21,325 nucleotides of DNA, from positions 1 through 21,325 of the forward strand of contig NJDH01000011.1 of assembly GCA_002254405.1 (NCBI GenBank), written 5' to 3'. The notes under the pieces were generated by a model. That model was given only the letters and a program-made list of their open reading frames with translations, was not told the origin of the DNA and made no database searches. The DNA comes from Candidatus Altarchaeales archaeon ex4484_96. GTDB taxonomy: Archaea; Altiarchaeota; Altiarchaeia; IMC4; QMZM01. This document shows, piece after piece, positions 1-7,245 of the stretch. The position numbers were made by a program, and so were the translations under genes. How positions within the stretch are numbered: the first letter of the stretch is position 1; every line of letters begins with the position of its first letter.

Positions 1-16
1 TTCGGCTTTGGCCGAA
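1..16. other. Short perfect hairpin at the window edge
   Basis: Positions 1-6 (TTCGGC) pair exactly with 11-16 (GCCGAA) around a TTTG loop, giving a 6-bp G+C-containing stem. No T-run follows on the plus strand, and the sequence to the left is not visible. It may be the tail of an upstream terminator or simply a local repeat. Function is not supported. Confidence 0.3.
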
Positions 17-31
17 ATAAAACAAGCCTGA

Positions 32-39
32 TTTATAGT
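32..39 (+). promoter_or_regulatory. TATA-like box of the DUF4139 gene
   Basis: TTTATAGT lies about 36 nt upstream of the ATG at 72. An archaeal TATA box sets transcription start about 25 nt downstream, so a short leader of roughly 10 nt is predicted. No Shine-Dalgarno sequence is visible before the ATG. This rests on motif and spacing only. Confidence 0.35.
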
Positions 40-71
40 ATCGGGTTGAATAATTCATTAGGTTGCTGTAA

Positions 72-1499
72 ATGAAAATCGACAACAGGATAATAGCGGG
101 ACTAATAGCTGTGTTAATAATCTCTTTTGTTTTAAGCTCTAACCTTCTTAACAAGCAGGTTTTGGTGGAATCGAAGGCTAAGGAGTTGGAGGTTACAGTG
201 TATAATCAGAATCTGGGTGTGGTTAAAGAATACCGTGATACTTTTTTGCATCGTGGGTTGAATGATGTGTTGTATCGGGATGTGGCCTCAAGCATCGACA
301 CCACAAGCGTGAAGCTTAGCTCGGTTGATGGAGATATCAATGTCTTGGAGCAGAACTACCAGTATGATTTGGTTTCTTTGCAGAAGATTCTTGATAAGTA
401 TGTGGATAAGCAGATTACGGCTTATCAGATTTATGGGGATAAAAAAGAGCTTGTTGAGGGTACTTTGTTGAGTTATTCGGGGAACCAGATTATTTTAAAG
501 GACGCGGATGGCAATATTAAGACGTTGTCTTCGAATAATTTTGTTTTGCCTGAGTTGCCTGAGGGTTTGATTACCAAGCCGACTCTGCAGTGGTTGATTG
601 AAACAGAGGATGAGAGGAATCATACTTTGGAGTTGTCTTATATGACTTTTGGTATGAACTGGCGTGCTGATTATGTTTTGGTGTCTAATGAGGATGATAC
701 GTTGCTTGACCTGAATGGGTGGGTTACGATAAACAACAATGCGGGCACGACCTTTGAGGATGCTTCGCTGAAGCTTGTCGCAGGGGATGTGCACAGAGCC
801 CAAACATATGATTATGAGAACATGCCATCGTACGTCTTAAAGGACAGTATTGCTATAGGTGGCTCCCAGTTTGTTGAGGAAGGCCTTTTCGAGTATCACA
901 TGTATGATTTGCAGAGGAAAACGACCCTTAAAAACAACGAGCAGAAACAGGTTTCTCTTCTGGAGTCAGCCGGTATCGGCGTAAAAAAGGAGTACGTTTA
1001 TGATGATATGAGTGGTTGGTGGTGGTATGGCAGCGATTACTCGGGGGCCGAAAAGAACATCGACGTCTACCTGAAGTTCAAAAACAGCGAATCCAATAAT
1101 TTGGGATTGCCTTTGCCTGCTGGAATAATCCGGGTTTTCAAAGAAGACAGCGAGGGTATGCTTCAGTTTATCGGTGAGGACAGCATAGACCACACCCCGA
1201 AAGACGAGACCCTTGAGATTGAGATGGGTGAGGCTTTTGATGTGGTGGGTGAGCGCAAGCAGATGGATTATAACACTCTTGGGAACTGGTATGAGTATGA
1301 GTGGGAGGTTGAGCTACGCAATCATAAGGATGAGGATATTACTGTGACTGTGGTTGAGAGAACCGGTGGGGACTGGAATATCGTAGAAGAAAACCACAAT
1401 CATGTAAAGGAGTCCAATAACGTGATAAAGTGGTATGTCCCGGTTGGAGCCAACACCAACTCAACCCTAAGCTACACGATAAGATATAAGAGGTACTGA
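72..1499 (+). CDS. Secreted/anchored DUF4139 domain protein
   Basis: The protein has 475 residues and begins with a hydrophobic segment (about residues 7-28) that is a signal peptide or membrane anchor, so the rest should be outside the cell. The mature part starts with ELEVTVYNQNLGVVKEYR. It has the DUF4139 hallmark around residues 190-240: YMTFGMNWRADYVL, then DLNGWVTINNNAGTTFEDA, then LKLVAGDV. The C-terminus is beta-rich and ends in a CARDB-like conclusion (WYVPVGANTNSTLSYTIRYK). Length is usual for this family, whose biochemical function is not established. The family is called mucoidy-inhibitor-like in bacteria. The next gene, a lipoprotein, starts 2 nt after the stop, so the two probably form an operon and act together at the cell surface. 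Confidence 0.8.
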   Translation: MKIDNRIIAGLIAVLIISFVLSSNLLNKQVLVESKAKELEVTVYNQNLGVVKEYRDTFLHRGLNDVLYRDVASSIDTTSVKLSSVDGDINVLEQNYQYDLVSLQKILDKYVDKQITAYQIYGDKKELVEGTLLSYSGNQIILKDADGNIKTLSSNNFVLPELPEGLITKPTLQWLIETEDERNHTLELSYMTFGMNWRADYVLVSNEDDTLLDLNGWVTINNNAGTTFEDASLKLVAGDVHRAQTYDYENMPSYVLKDSIAIGGSQFVEEGLFEYHMYDLQRKTTLKNNEQKQVSLLESAGIGVKKEYVYDDMSGWWWYGSDYSGAEKNIDVYLKFKNSESNNLGLPLPAGIIRVFKEDSEGMLQFIGEDSIDHTPKDETLEIEMGEAFDVVGERKQMDYNTLGNWYEYEWEVELRNHKDEDITVTVVERTGGDWNIVEENHNHVKESNNVIKWYVPVGANTNSTLSYTIRYKRY

Positions 1500-1501
1500 G
1501 C

Positions 1502-2476
1502 ATGAGATGCTCTATCCCTCTATTTCTTTTGTTTTTCCTTTTTATCGGGTGCGTTGAGCAACCGGCTGAAACCAGCACCTCAACCACGGCAACAGCTCTA
1601 AACTCATCAACCACTTCAACCTCGCTTCCAGCGGGAGGATTCAGGCTGCATGAGTGGGGTGTTTTAGCAGGCTGCCCCGAGAGCGAATCTTTTTTTTTGA
1701 CGAGCAGGCCCAAGCAGCTTTACTTGGTCGAGCAGCCTGTAATATACGTTCACGCAGATGACAATCTCAGCTTTGATTTAACCGTGGTATTTAATGCTGG
1801 TAAACCCACCGACACGTACCCTGTAGTCCCGGTGGAGGAATCAGGTGTTGTGGAGTGGAATAATGTCAGGATAGTTGATGATTGCTCTAAAGTTAGAGAA
1901 GTGAAAGATGTTGGTTTCATCCCCCTTGAGGATATCCTCGATACCTTAGCTGACGTGGATTCTGCTTGTCTTGAAGTCAACGGGGTGCGTGAGCGTTTTC
2001 TTTTTTACGAGGGCGAGATAGAGTATGTCAACAAGATAAGCGCAATATATGATTTATCTACGGGGACCGCAACCTTAACAAACAACGGCGAATATCCCGT
2101 CTACAATCTTATGCTTATAGTCTCATCCGTGGGTGAAGCCCCCTTCAGCCCCCAGGTCCACAGCGCGTTAATAGACGAGCTTAAAGCGGGGGAGCAAGCT
2201 CAGCTCATCTTATCGGATAAAACAATTGATTCATCTGTTCTTGAAGGTGATATGATGTCTTTGGGTTTCACGCAAAAGGAGGCGGATTCTTTTGCCAGCT
2301 TATGGGCTGACAGCTTTTTCAGGCCAACTAATCAGCCAGGGTATGTGAACCTCATATACCGCATATCTGAGCAAGAATATGATAGATTGATTTCTCTTAA
2401 GGTCAGCCCACGACCCAGGCAGATGATACGCTCACTTTACGTGCTTGTGGATTTGTCTGATCAATCAGATGGTTAG
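1502..2476 (+). CDS. Putative lipoprotein of unknown function
   Basis: The 324-residue protein has a short hydrophobic signal (FLLFFLFIGCVEQ) with a lipobox-type Cys near residue 17. A Thr/Ser-rich linker follows (about 22-43), typical of archaeal lipoproteins tethered outside the membrane. The globular part starts with FRLHEWGVLAGCPESESFFLTSRP, a motif I recognise only as a conserved-looking start. Several Cys occur in it (CPES, DDCSK, SACLE). I do not recognise a catalytic domain. It lies 2 nt behind the DUF4139 gene and is probably co-transcribed with it. Assignment as a lipoprotein is strong; the role is unknown. Confidence 0.7.
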   Translation: MRCSIPLFLLFFLFIGCVEQPAETSTSTTATALNSSTTSTSLPAGGFRLHEWGVLAGCPESESFFLTSRPKQLYLVEQPVIYVHADDNLSFDLTVVFNAGKPTDTYPVVPVEESGVVEWNNVRIVDDCSKVREVKDVGFIPLEDILDTLADVDSACLEVNGVRERFLFYEGEIEYVNKISAIYDLSTGTATLTNNGEYPVYNLMLIVSSVGEAPFSPQVHSALIDELKAGEQAQLILSDKTIDSSVLEGDMMSLGFTQKEADSFASLWADSFFRPTNQPGYVNLIYRISEQEYDRLISLKVSPRPRQMIRSLYVLVDLSDQSDG

Positions 2477-2535
2477 GTTTAAACCGAAGAAAAACAGCTG
2501 GTGTTTATTGGGGATACTACTTTATTACTATTGTA

Positions 2536-2688
2536 ATGGATTCGCGGGTTCTTATTGCCGGGATATTGTTTGTTATCCTGGTATTCGGGTTTAGCTCACC
2601 AGATAACCTTATGAAAAATACCTTAGGTGTTTATGTGATTATGTTGTCCCCGGCTGTGTTCATGTTTATTGGCCTGCGACCTAAATAA
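2536..2688 (+). CDS. Small two-helix membrane protein (50 aa)
   Basis: An ATG at 2536 opens a 50-codon frame ending in TAA at 2686-2688. The product starts MDSRVLIAGILFVILVFGF, then SSPDNLMKNTLG, then a second hydrophobic stretch to FMFIGLRPK. It therefore has two short membrane helices, a polar loop and a positively charged C-terminus. No Shine-Dalgarno is seen; TTTATT near 2508-2513 is at the right distance for a leaderless promoter. It fills most of the 240-nt gap between the lipoprotein and the ArsR-type gene. Hydrophobic AT/GT-rich sequence could mimic this by chance, so the gene is plausible but unproven. Confidence 0.45.
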   Translation: MDSRVLIAGILFVILVFGFSSPDNLMKNTLGVYVIMLSPAVFMFIGLRPK

Positions 2689-2716
2689 ATTCAGTTGAAT
2701 CATTTATATTTTAAGA

Positions 2717-3319
2717 ATGGATGAGAAAATCACCCTCGACAGGGAAACATTCAAGGCTTTGGCTGTTGACACCAGGATACAGATACTTAAAAGTCTGGGG
2801 GAAGAATACCAACTGACGTTAACTGATTTATCCAAGAGAATGAATATGGCTCCTTCAACCATATCAGAGCATCTTGAGAGGCTGGTGGAGGTTGGTCTTA
2901 TCAATCAGGTCGAGGGGGACACTAAATGGAAGTATTACAGGTTAACCGATAAAGGCAAGAAACTACTTAACCCCTACGAGAAAAGAGTCTGGATTATCCT
3001 ATCCACAACGCTTTTGTTGTTGTTTGCCTCCCTTTACAGGCTTATCAGCAGGATGCAGCAGTCTTTTGAGGGCGGGCTCATCCACCCGGATGAATTAAAT
3101 ACTGCTGTAAGGGGGGGTGGAGCAGGTAATATCTCTGTTTTAGGAGAGCATGAGGCCCAGAAGCTGGCTTATGATGCCTCGACGGTTAGCTCAACCCTGC
3201 CCAAGGCATTACATCATGCTATTGATTTACCTTACACTGAACTGGCTTTGACGCTTTTGCTCGCTGTATTAGCGGGATTATGCGCGGGTTATTTAATTAA
3301 GCGTAAGCGAAATATCTAA
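2717..3319 (+). CDS. Membrane-tethered ArsR-type winged-helix regulator
   Basis: The 200-residue protein begins with a winged helix-turn-helix (about residues 10-80): FKALAVDTRIQILKSLGE, then LTLTDLSKRMNMAPSTISEHLERLVEVGLI, then a wing ending YYRLTDKGKKLL. This is the ArsR/HTH_20 pattern. Two hydrophobic segments follow, about 91-106 (VWIILSTTLLLLFASL) and about 175-193 (LALTLLLAVLAGLCAGYLI), with a roughly 70-residue segment between them. The DNA-binding domain is thus anchored to the membrane and faces the cytoplasm, and the loop between helices probably lies outside as a sensor. The stop is 5 nt before the GT4 gene, suggesting co-transcription. The signal sensed is unknown. Confidence 0.75.
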   Translation: MDEKITLDRETFKALAVDTRIQILKSLGEEYQLTLTDLSKRMNMAPSTISEHLERLVEVGLINQVEGDTKWKYYRLTDKGKKLLNPYEKRVWIILSTTLLLLFASLYRLISRMQQSFEGGLIHPDELNTAVRGGGAGNISVLGEHEAQKLAYDASTVSSTLPKALHHAIDLPYTELALTLLLAVLAGLCAGYLIKRKRNI

Positions 3320-3324
3320 CTAAT

Positions 3325-4419
3325 ATGAATATTGGCATATTCACTGATTCCTATTTTCCCCAGGTCAATGGGGTGGTTTATACAATAGCTGAATGGAAAA
3401 AGAGGCTGCAGAAGCACCATAACATCTACGTGTACTATCCTGGGGCTGAAGGCTATTCACCCGGTGAGCGCGAGTATCCATTCCGCTCCTATGAGTTCAA
3501 ATTCTATAAGGGATATCATGTGGCTTTCCCAACCGATATCACCGAGAAATCCCGGAAACTGGATGTAGTGCACATACATGGGCTGTTTACGATGGCAATA
3601 GCCGGATATTATGCTTCAAAGAAACACAAGATACCCCGGATTCTAACCTATCACACCCCGGCAGACGACTACATCAACTATATCACCCGCAAGGAACCTT
3701 TGCGCAGCACCCTTATGAAGTCCTATAATTTCTGGGAGAAAAAACTGCTTAACTCATGCGATTATGTTACCGCCCCCTCCAAGACCATAAGAGATAGGCT
3801 GTTAAGTAAAGGAGTTAATGATGTGACTGTTTTATCAAACGGCGTTGACTTGGATTTCTTCCATTATATGGATCCCACAGGGTTTAAGGAAAAGTATAAC
3901 ATTAAATCAGAGAAGGTAATAGGTTTCTGCGGCCGATTCGGTTATGAGAAACATCTCGAGGATATTATTTCTTTCGCAAACGATTTTGACGGTGAAATCA
4001 TCATGGCCGGCAAAGGCCCCGCCGAAGAGCACTATAAAAAGCTTGCAGCTGGCAGGGATAACGTGAAAATACTTGGTTTCCTCTCAAGGGAGGATCTGCG
4101 CGAGTTTTACTCTGCTCTTGATTTGTTTGTTTTTCCTTCGACAGCGGAGACCCAGGGTCTTGTGGCTCTTGAGTCGATGGCTTGTGGTGTTCCTGTTGTG
4201 GGGGCGAACGCTATGGCACTGAAAGACACGATAGGGGATGGGGTAACCGGTTACCTGTACGAGCAGGGGGATATAGCTCAGCTGAAGGAGATGATAGATA
4301 AATGTTATGTTAACCGGGATAAGCTAGCCAGAAACTGCGCAAGTGAGGTGAAAAAGCATTCCATGGATAATACGATAAAAAAGCTTTTGGAGATTTATTC
4401 CCAACTGACCGAAGACTAG
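3325..4419 (+). CDS. GT4-family glycosyltransferase
   Basis: The 364-residue protein is a retaining GT-B glycosyltransferase of family GT4. The N-terminal start GIFTDSYFPQVNGVVYTI is typical of GT4 enzymes making glycolipids or lipid-linked mannose. VVHIHGLFTMAIAG and ILTYHTPADDY follow in the acceptor domain. The C-terminal donor domain has VIGFCGRFGYEKHLEDII and the EX7E signature in AETQGLVALESMACGVPVVG. Donor and acceptor cannot be read from sequence; an alpha-mannosyl- or glucosyltransferase acting on a membrane lipid is likely. It follows the membrane-tethered regulator by 5 nt. It converges with the minus-strand genes to the right. Confidence 0.8.
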   Translation: MNIGIFTDSYFPQVNGVVYTIAEWKKRLQKHHNIYVYYPGAEGYSPGEREYPFRSYEFKFYKGYHVAFPTDITEKSRKLDVVHIHGLFTMAIAGYYASKKHKIPRILTYHTPADDYINYITRKEPLRSTLMKSYNFWEKKLLNSCDYVTAPSKTIRDRLLSKGVNDVTVLSNGVDLDFFHYMDPTGFKEKYNIKSEKVIGFCGRFGYEKHLEDIISFANDFDGEIIMAGKGPAEEHYKKLAAGRDNVKILGFLSREDLREFYSALDLFVFPSTAETQGLVALESMACGVPVVGANAMALKDTIGDGVTGYLYEQGDIAQLKEMIDKCYVNRDKLARNCASEVKKHSMDNTIKKLLEIYSQLTED

Positions 4420-4558
4420 TATTCGCAGGCTATTTTAATCCTCACCTGATATTCTCTTATACATCCTTCTTTTACTGAACCCCTTTGTTCCACCACCTCG
4501 AAGAAATGGGGTTTCTCTCCTCATAAAACAAGCTTATCCACTGCATCAGAAAAAATAT
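4416..4558 (-). pseudogene. Degraded dodecin-like gene fragment
   Basis: On the minus strand, 4520 down to 4416 encodes 34 residues ending in a stop: GEKPHFFEVVEQRG, SVKEGC, IREYQVRIKIACEY. This matches the C-terminal half of dodecins, small flavin-binding proteins whose consensus has xFEVxExRG, then EYQVxxKVxFE. The same frame continues upstream as IFSDAVDKLVL, like the dodecin helix start (S-x-x-DAV), but an in-frame TGA at 4521-4523 interrupts it. The first beta strand and start codon are absent; orc1/cdc6 coding sequence ends at 4569 instead. No usable start precedes the 34-residue stretch in frame. I read it as a relic, truncated at the 5' end and carrying a stop. The match is from memory of the family, not a search. 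Confidence 0.55.
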
Positions 4559-4568
4559 TTTTTTGCTT

Positions 4569-5846
4569 TTAGGAGGGGCTTCTGAGCTCTAAGCCAAGGG
4601 TTTTCCTCAGAATAGACCTTATCTCATCGGGCGAGTAACCTAATCTTATGAATCTGGTGGTGCCCCGGGTCCCCTTCCCTGATATTCTCATTGTTATCAG
4701 GCCAAGCATCTCCAGTTCGTTTAGGTATTCACTGAACTGTCTTATGGTCCTGGCTTTGCGCTCAAGCAGGTTACAGTATCTCTCGTAGGCTTCATAGACT
4801 TCCCCGGTGAACAGGTCACCCCCTCCAAGCCCGGATAGTCTCTTGTACATGCCTCCCTCGGATGTAAGCGATGCGATGGAGTATATGACAAGCTGCTGGT
4901 GCTCTGGCAGGGAGCTTATAGCCTCGATTATTATATCGCTTTCAACAGCCTCCTTGGCCTTTTCAACATGTTCGTTTAATACGTTTGGGGCACTCTCGTC
5001 TCTTGCTATCTCACCTGATTTGCTTAAAAGTTTAAGGGCATAGCGGGCATCACCGTCTTGCGCAGCGAAGGCGGCAATCAAGGCGGTAACAGATGATTCA
5101 ACAACGTCCTCTTGAAAGCCTTGTTCTATTCTCTGCTGTAGTATTGTTTTAAGCTGAACGGCATTATAGGGTTTAAACACCCTCTCCTCCTGGCACAGCG
5201 TGCTCCTGCTTCGTGGGTCCATCCGCCTTAAGGCTTTCATATCGTTTGTGAGCCCTATTATGGAGACGGTTCCATGCTTTAGTTCATCGTTGATTCTGGT
5301 TAAAATATATATCAGGTCATCAAAGCCTTTTTTTATCATATCGATTTCATCTAATACAACAATAAGGTTGATTTTGTTGGAATCCACCACGTTAAAGAGC
5401 CTGTCGTATAGGTCACCGGGGTCCATCCCTTTAAGGCTTTTATGTGGTCTGTCCAGCAGGGGGGTGTTTTCTAGCTCTGAGTCGTTGAGTTTCTCATCTT
5501 CGAGTATCTTCAACAAAACCTTGTATTTCGTGTCCCTGACCTTGCAGTTCATATATACTGTTTTAACGACAGTGCCTTTGGGGTTTTTCTCCTGGTTGCC
5601 TGCGAATTCCTTAAGCTTTCGCATCACGTATTTCACGGCGCAGGTTTTGCCTGTCCCTGTTTTCCCGTAGATGAAAAGATTGCTTGGTTTCTCGTTTCTC
5701 AGCACAGGAGCTATGCTTCGGGTGATGTTACGTATCTCGGCCTCTCGGTGCGGGAGTTCATCGGGTACGTAATGCGGCGAAAGAATGGAGGTGTCTTTAA
5801 ATATTCTCCTCCGATTCATCTCTTCCTCGAATATATCTTCCACCAT
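4569..5846 (-). CDS. cdc6: Orc1/Cdc6 replication initiator
   Basis: The 425-residue AAA+ ATPase recognises archaeal replication origins and loads MCM. Walker A is GKTGTGKT at residues 61-68, Walker B is VVLDEID at 163-169, sensor 1 lies in IIGLTND around 196-202, and the sensor 2 Arg lies in GDARYALKLL around 265-274. The initiator-specific start HYVPDELPHREAEI is present. The C-terminal winged helix (about 325-415) includes RTIRQFSEYLNELEMLGLITM, so the protein is full length. The gene is divergent from sepF across about 100 AT-rich bases with a 15-bp palindrome. Archaeal origins often lie beside orc1/cdc6, but I see no clear origin recognition box repeats here. Confidence 0.93.
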   Translation of the reverse strand: MVEDIFEEEMNRRRIFKDTSILSPHYVPDELPHREAEIRNITRSIAPVLRNEKPSNLFIYGKTGTGKTCAVKYVMRKLKEFAGNQEKNPKGTVVKTVYMNCKVRDTKYKVLLKILEDEKLNDSELENTPLLDRPHKSLKGMDPGDLYDRLFNVVDSNKINLIVVLDEIDMIKKGFDDLIYILTRINDELKHGTVSIIGLTNDMKALRRMDPRSRSTLCQEERVFKPYNAVQLKTILQQRIEQGFQEDVVESSVTALIAAFAAQDGDARYALKLLSKSGEIARDESAPNVLNEHVEKAKEAVESDIIIEAISSLPEHQQLVIYSIASLTSEGGMYKRLSGLGGGDLFTGEVYEAYERYCNLLERKARTIRQFSEYLNELEMLGLITMRISGKGTRGTTRFIRLGYSPDEIRSILRKTLGLELRSPS

Positions 5847-5884
5847 TTTTTAATAAGCTAATTTAATGTATTAATCAGTTTATA

Positions 5885-5899
5885 TTGGATAGTATCCAA
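5885..5899. promoter_or_regulatory. 15-bp palindrome between cdc6 and sepF
   Basis: TTGGATA-G-TATCCAA is a perfect 7-1-7 inverted repeat. The flanks extend it imperfectly (ATAT on the left, ATAT on the right after one extra A). It sits about 39 nt upstream of the cdc6 start and 36-49 nt upstream of the possible sepF starts, close to the TATA-like box of sepF. Position and symmetry suggest an operator for a dimeric regulator acting on both genes. An initiator-binding element is an alternative. Confidence 0.4.
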
Positions 5900-5904
5900 A
5901 TATT

Positions 5905-5914
5905 AGTATAAAAT
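5905..5914 (+). promoter_or_regulatory. TATA-like box of sepF
   Basis: AGTATAAAAT is a strong TATA-like element. Its centre is 27 nt from the GTG at 5936 and 39 nt from the ATG at 5948, so the transcript would be leaderless for the first or carry about a 12-nt leader for the second. It lies directly downstream of the 15-bp palindrome, so a bound repressor could block it. Confidence 0.45.
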
Positions 5915-5947
5915 CAATAAAAAACAAAGTCATTGGTGTATAATAAA

Positions 5948-6310
5948 ATGGTGTTTAAAAGGTTTCTACAAAAGCCGGAAGAAAAAGAAGAGGATATCAA
6001 TATTGAGGCTTATTTAAGTGAGCTGGATATCCGCGAGGGCAAGATTATCGAAAGAGAGGATGTTGTCTACATCAAGCCTGTTGATATCAAGGGAGACGAG
6101 AGTGTTGAGGAAGTGAGAGCAGAACTTGATAAAAACAACATAGTGGTTGCGAACGTGAAAAGCATTATCTCGGATAAGCTTCTCTTGCGCGAGATGGTTG
6201 AGAAATTAAAGAAGGCTGCCATGGATGTTGGAGGGGATCTGGGTAGGGTCTCGGATAAAAAGATTTTGGTTGTCCCACCTGGCATGAAGATAGTGCATCG
6301 AAGCAGCTGA
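5948..6310 (+). CDS. sepF: Archaeal SepF cell-division protein
   Basis: SepF anchors FtsZ filaments to the membrane at the division site in archaea. From the ATG at 5948 the product is 120 residues. It has an amphipathic N-terminal membrane-targeting start (MVFKRFLQK), a charged linker (PEEKEEDIN), and the globular SepF domain with VVYIKPVDIKGDESVEEVRAELDKNN. It ends with GGDLGRVSDKKILVVPPGMKIV, typical of the archaeal family. Upstream in-frame TTG (5933) and GTG (5936) are alternative starts adding 4-5 residues; the TATA position slightly favours GTG. It is divergent from cdc6 and convergent with the ribL-like gene 7 nt beyond its stop. Confidence 0.85.
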   Translation: MVFKRFLQKPEEKEEDINIEAYLSELDIREGKIIEREDVVYIKPVDIKGDESVEEVRAELDKNNIVVANVKSIISDKLLLREMVEKLKKAAMDVGGDLGRVSDKKILVVPPGMKIVHRSS

Positions 6311-6317
6311 ATTAGGG

Positions 6318-6746
6318 TTATTTTTTATCCCTGTTTTTTCTTATATGCTCTATTATCTGTCTGCTGCTGTAGAGTTCTCCTTCAAGGTATTTTTTTATCC
6401 GAATCACCTTAGCGTCTATGTTCCTTTGTTTCAGGGCGGCTTTTAGTTTTATCTCGTCGAATTTTTGGTCTCTGCCTAATGCAATAATATCTGGTTTTAT
6501 TTCTATTATTGGCTTATAGATGTCGTTTTCATCCCCGAGCACTGCCTTATCCACCATATCCAGTCTGGAGATGACATCAAGCCTTTGTTTTTCGGGTATG
6601 TATCCCCTCCCCTTGTTTAATCCCACGGTCTTGTCTCTTGCCACTATTACAATCAGCTCATCCCCTAATTTGCTTGCCTCATTAAGGAAGAGGACATGCC
6701 CTGGATGTATTAGGCTGAACACCCCGGTTGCCACAACCCTAGTCAT
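6318..6746 (-). CDS. ribL: RibL-type nucleotidyltransferase (FAD synthase candidate)
   Basis: The 142-residue cytidylyltransferase-fold enzyme has the HxGH-type active-site motif in TGVFSLIHPGHVLFLNEA (about residues 7-24). IVIVARD follows, and then the ISRLDMVDKAVLGDEND region. The closest archaeal group is RibL, which transfers AMP or CMP to FMN to make FAD or its CMP analogue. A glycerol-3-phosphate cytidylyltransferase-like role is a weaker alternative. The expected (H/Y)SST-like motif appears as YSSRQII near the end. The protein contains no cysteine, although the characterised methanogen enzyme is, as I recall, sensitive to thiol modification of C-terminal cysteines. It is divergent from the SecB-like gene. 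Confidence 0.7.
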   Translation of the reverse strand: MTRVVATGVFSLIHPGHVLFLNEASKLGDELIVIVARDKTVGLNKGRGYIPEKQRLDVISRLDMVDKAVLGDENDIYKPIIEIKPDIIALGRDQKFDEIKLKAALKQRNIDAKVIRIKKYLEGELYSSRQIIEHIRKNRDKK

Positions 6747-6750
6747 CTTT

Positions 6751-6776
6751 ATTTAATATTAAATCACATAGTATAT
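6751..6776. promoter_or_regulatory. AT-rich divergent promoter region
   Basis: ATTTAATATTAAAT (6751-6764) is a perfect 14-bp palindrome that can serve as a TATA-like element on either strand. A second TATA-like element, ATAGTATAT, lies at 6768-6776. The latter is about 24 nt upstream of the minus-strand ribL start and about 30 nt upstream of the plus-strand ATG at 6805, fitting near-leaderless transcription in both directions. Confidence 0.4.
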
Positions 6777-6804
6777 GTATTCAATCGATAAAATGCGTGT
6801 TAAC

Positions 6805-7245
6805 ATGGAGTACACCCAACTTAGGGCAAGCCGTTTCAGCCGGCCTTCGGGCAAGGTTAACGTAGCCAACAACTCCAACATATCAAGTATCTCACGGGAG
6901 GGTGATGTGGTGAACGTGTCTTTTAGCTTCACCTCCACATATAATCCCTCTATCGGTGAAATAAAAATCGATGGTAACATGATGTTGTCTGATTTAAACG
7001 ATGGAACCGAAAGGGATTTATTGGACTGGGAGGTGGGCAAAGGAAAGGATTTACCCCCCGCTCTGGCTACAAGGATGCATAACACGATAATATCCAATTG
7101 CATCGTTGAGGCGACTCTTCTCTCGCGGGAGATTATGCTTCCGCCCCCGACTCCCATACCGAAAATAAAAATCCAGGAAAAAAAAGTTGATCACGATAAT
7201 AAGCTAGATAGCAGATACAGTGATATGCCAGATTACATTAGATGA
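6805..7245 (+). CDS. Conserved archaeal protein, probable SecB-like fold
   Basis: From the ATG at 6805 the product is 146 residues, starting MEYTQLRASRFSRPSGKVNV. Alternative in-frame ATGs are at 6793 and 6775. A beta-rich middle (VVNVSFSFTSTYNPSIGEIKI) is followed by helices and a Pro-rich tail, REIMLPPPTPIPKI. This order (sheet with strands like EVxVxFxxT, then two helices, then a PPxxxP tail) resembles SecB export chaperones and the SecB-like protein described in Methanocaldococcus. The link is inferred from pattern, not alignment. The last about 30 residues are charged and low in complexity. Its stop overlaps the L31e start by ATGA, so it is translationally coupled to a ribosomal protein gene. 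Confidence 0.55.
   Translation: MEYTQLRASRFSRPSGKVNVANNSNISSISREGDVVNVSFSFTSTYNPSIGEIKIDGNMMLSDLNDGTERDLLDWEVGKGKDLPPALATRMHNTIISNCIVEATLLSREIMLPPPTPIPKIKIQEKKVDHDNKLDSRYSDMPDYIR

Noticed and set aside
2469..2594. 41-codon frame starting within the lipoprotein stop region (MVRFKPKKNSW...)
   Set aside because: It overlaps the better 50-codon membrane frame, lacks conserved-looking features and ends abruptly.
4420..4530. 29-codon minus-strand frame MRRETPFLRGGGTKGF... with its own ATG
   Set aside because: It is in a different frame from the dodecin-like reading and has no family resemblance. It appears to be a chance start inside the relic.
5847..5947. Replication origin next to orc1/cdc6
   Set aside because: The region is AT-rich and well placed, but short, and I see no repeated G-rich origin recognition boxes. 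Only the 15-bp palindrome stands out, so an origin is not claimed.
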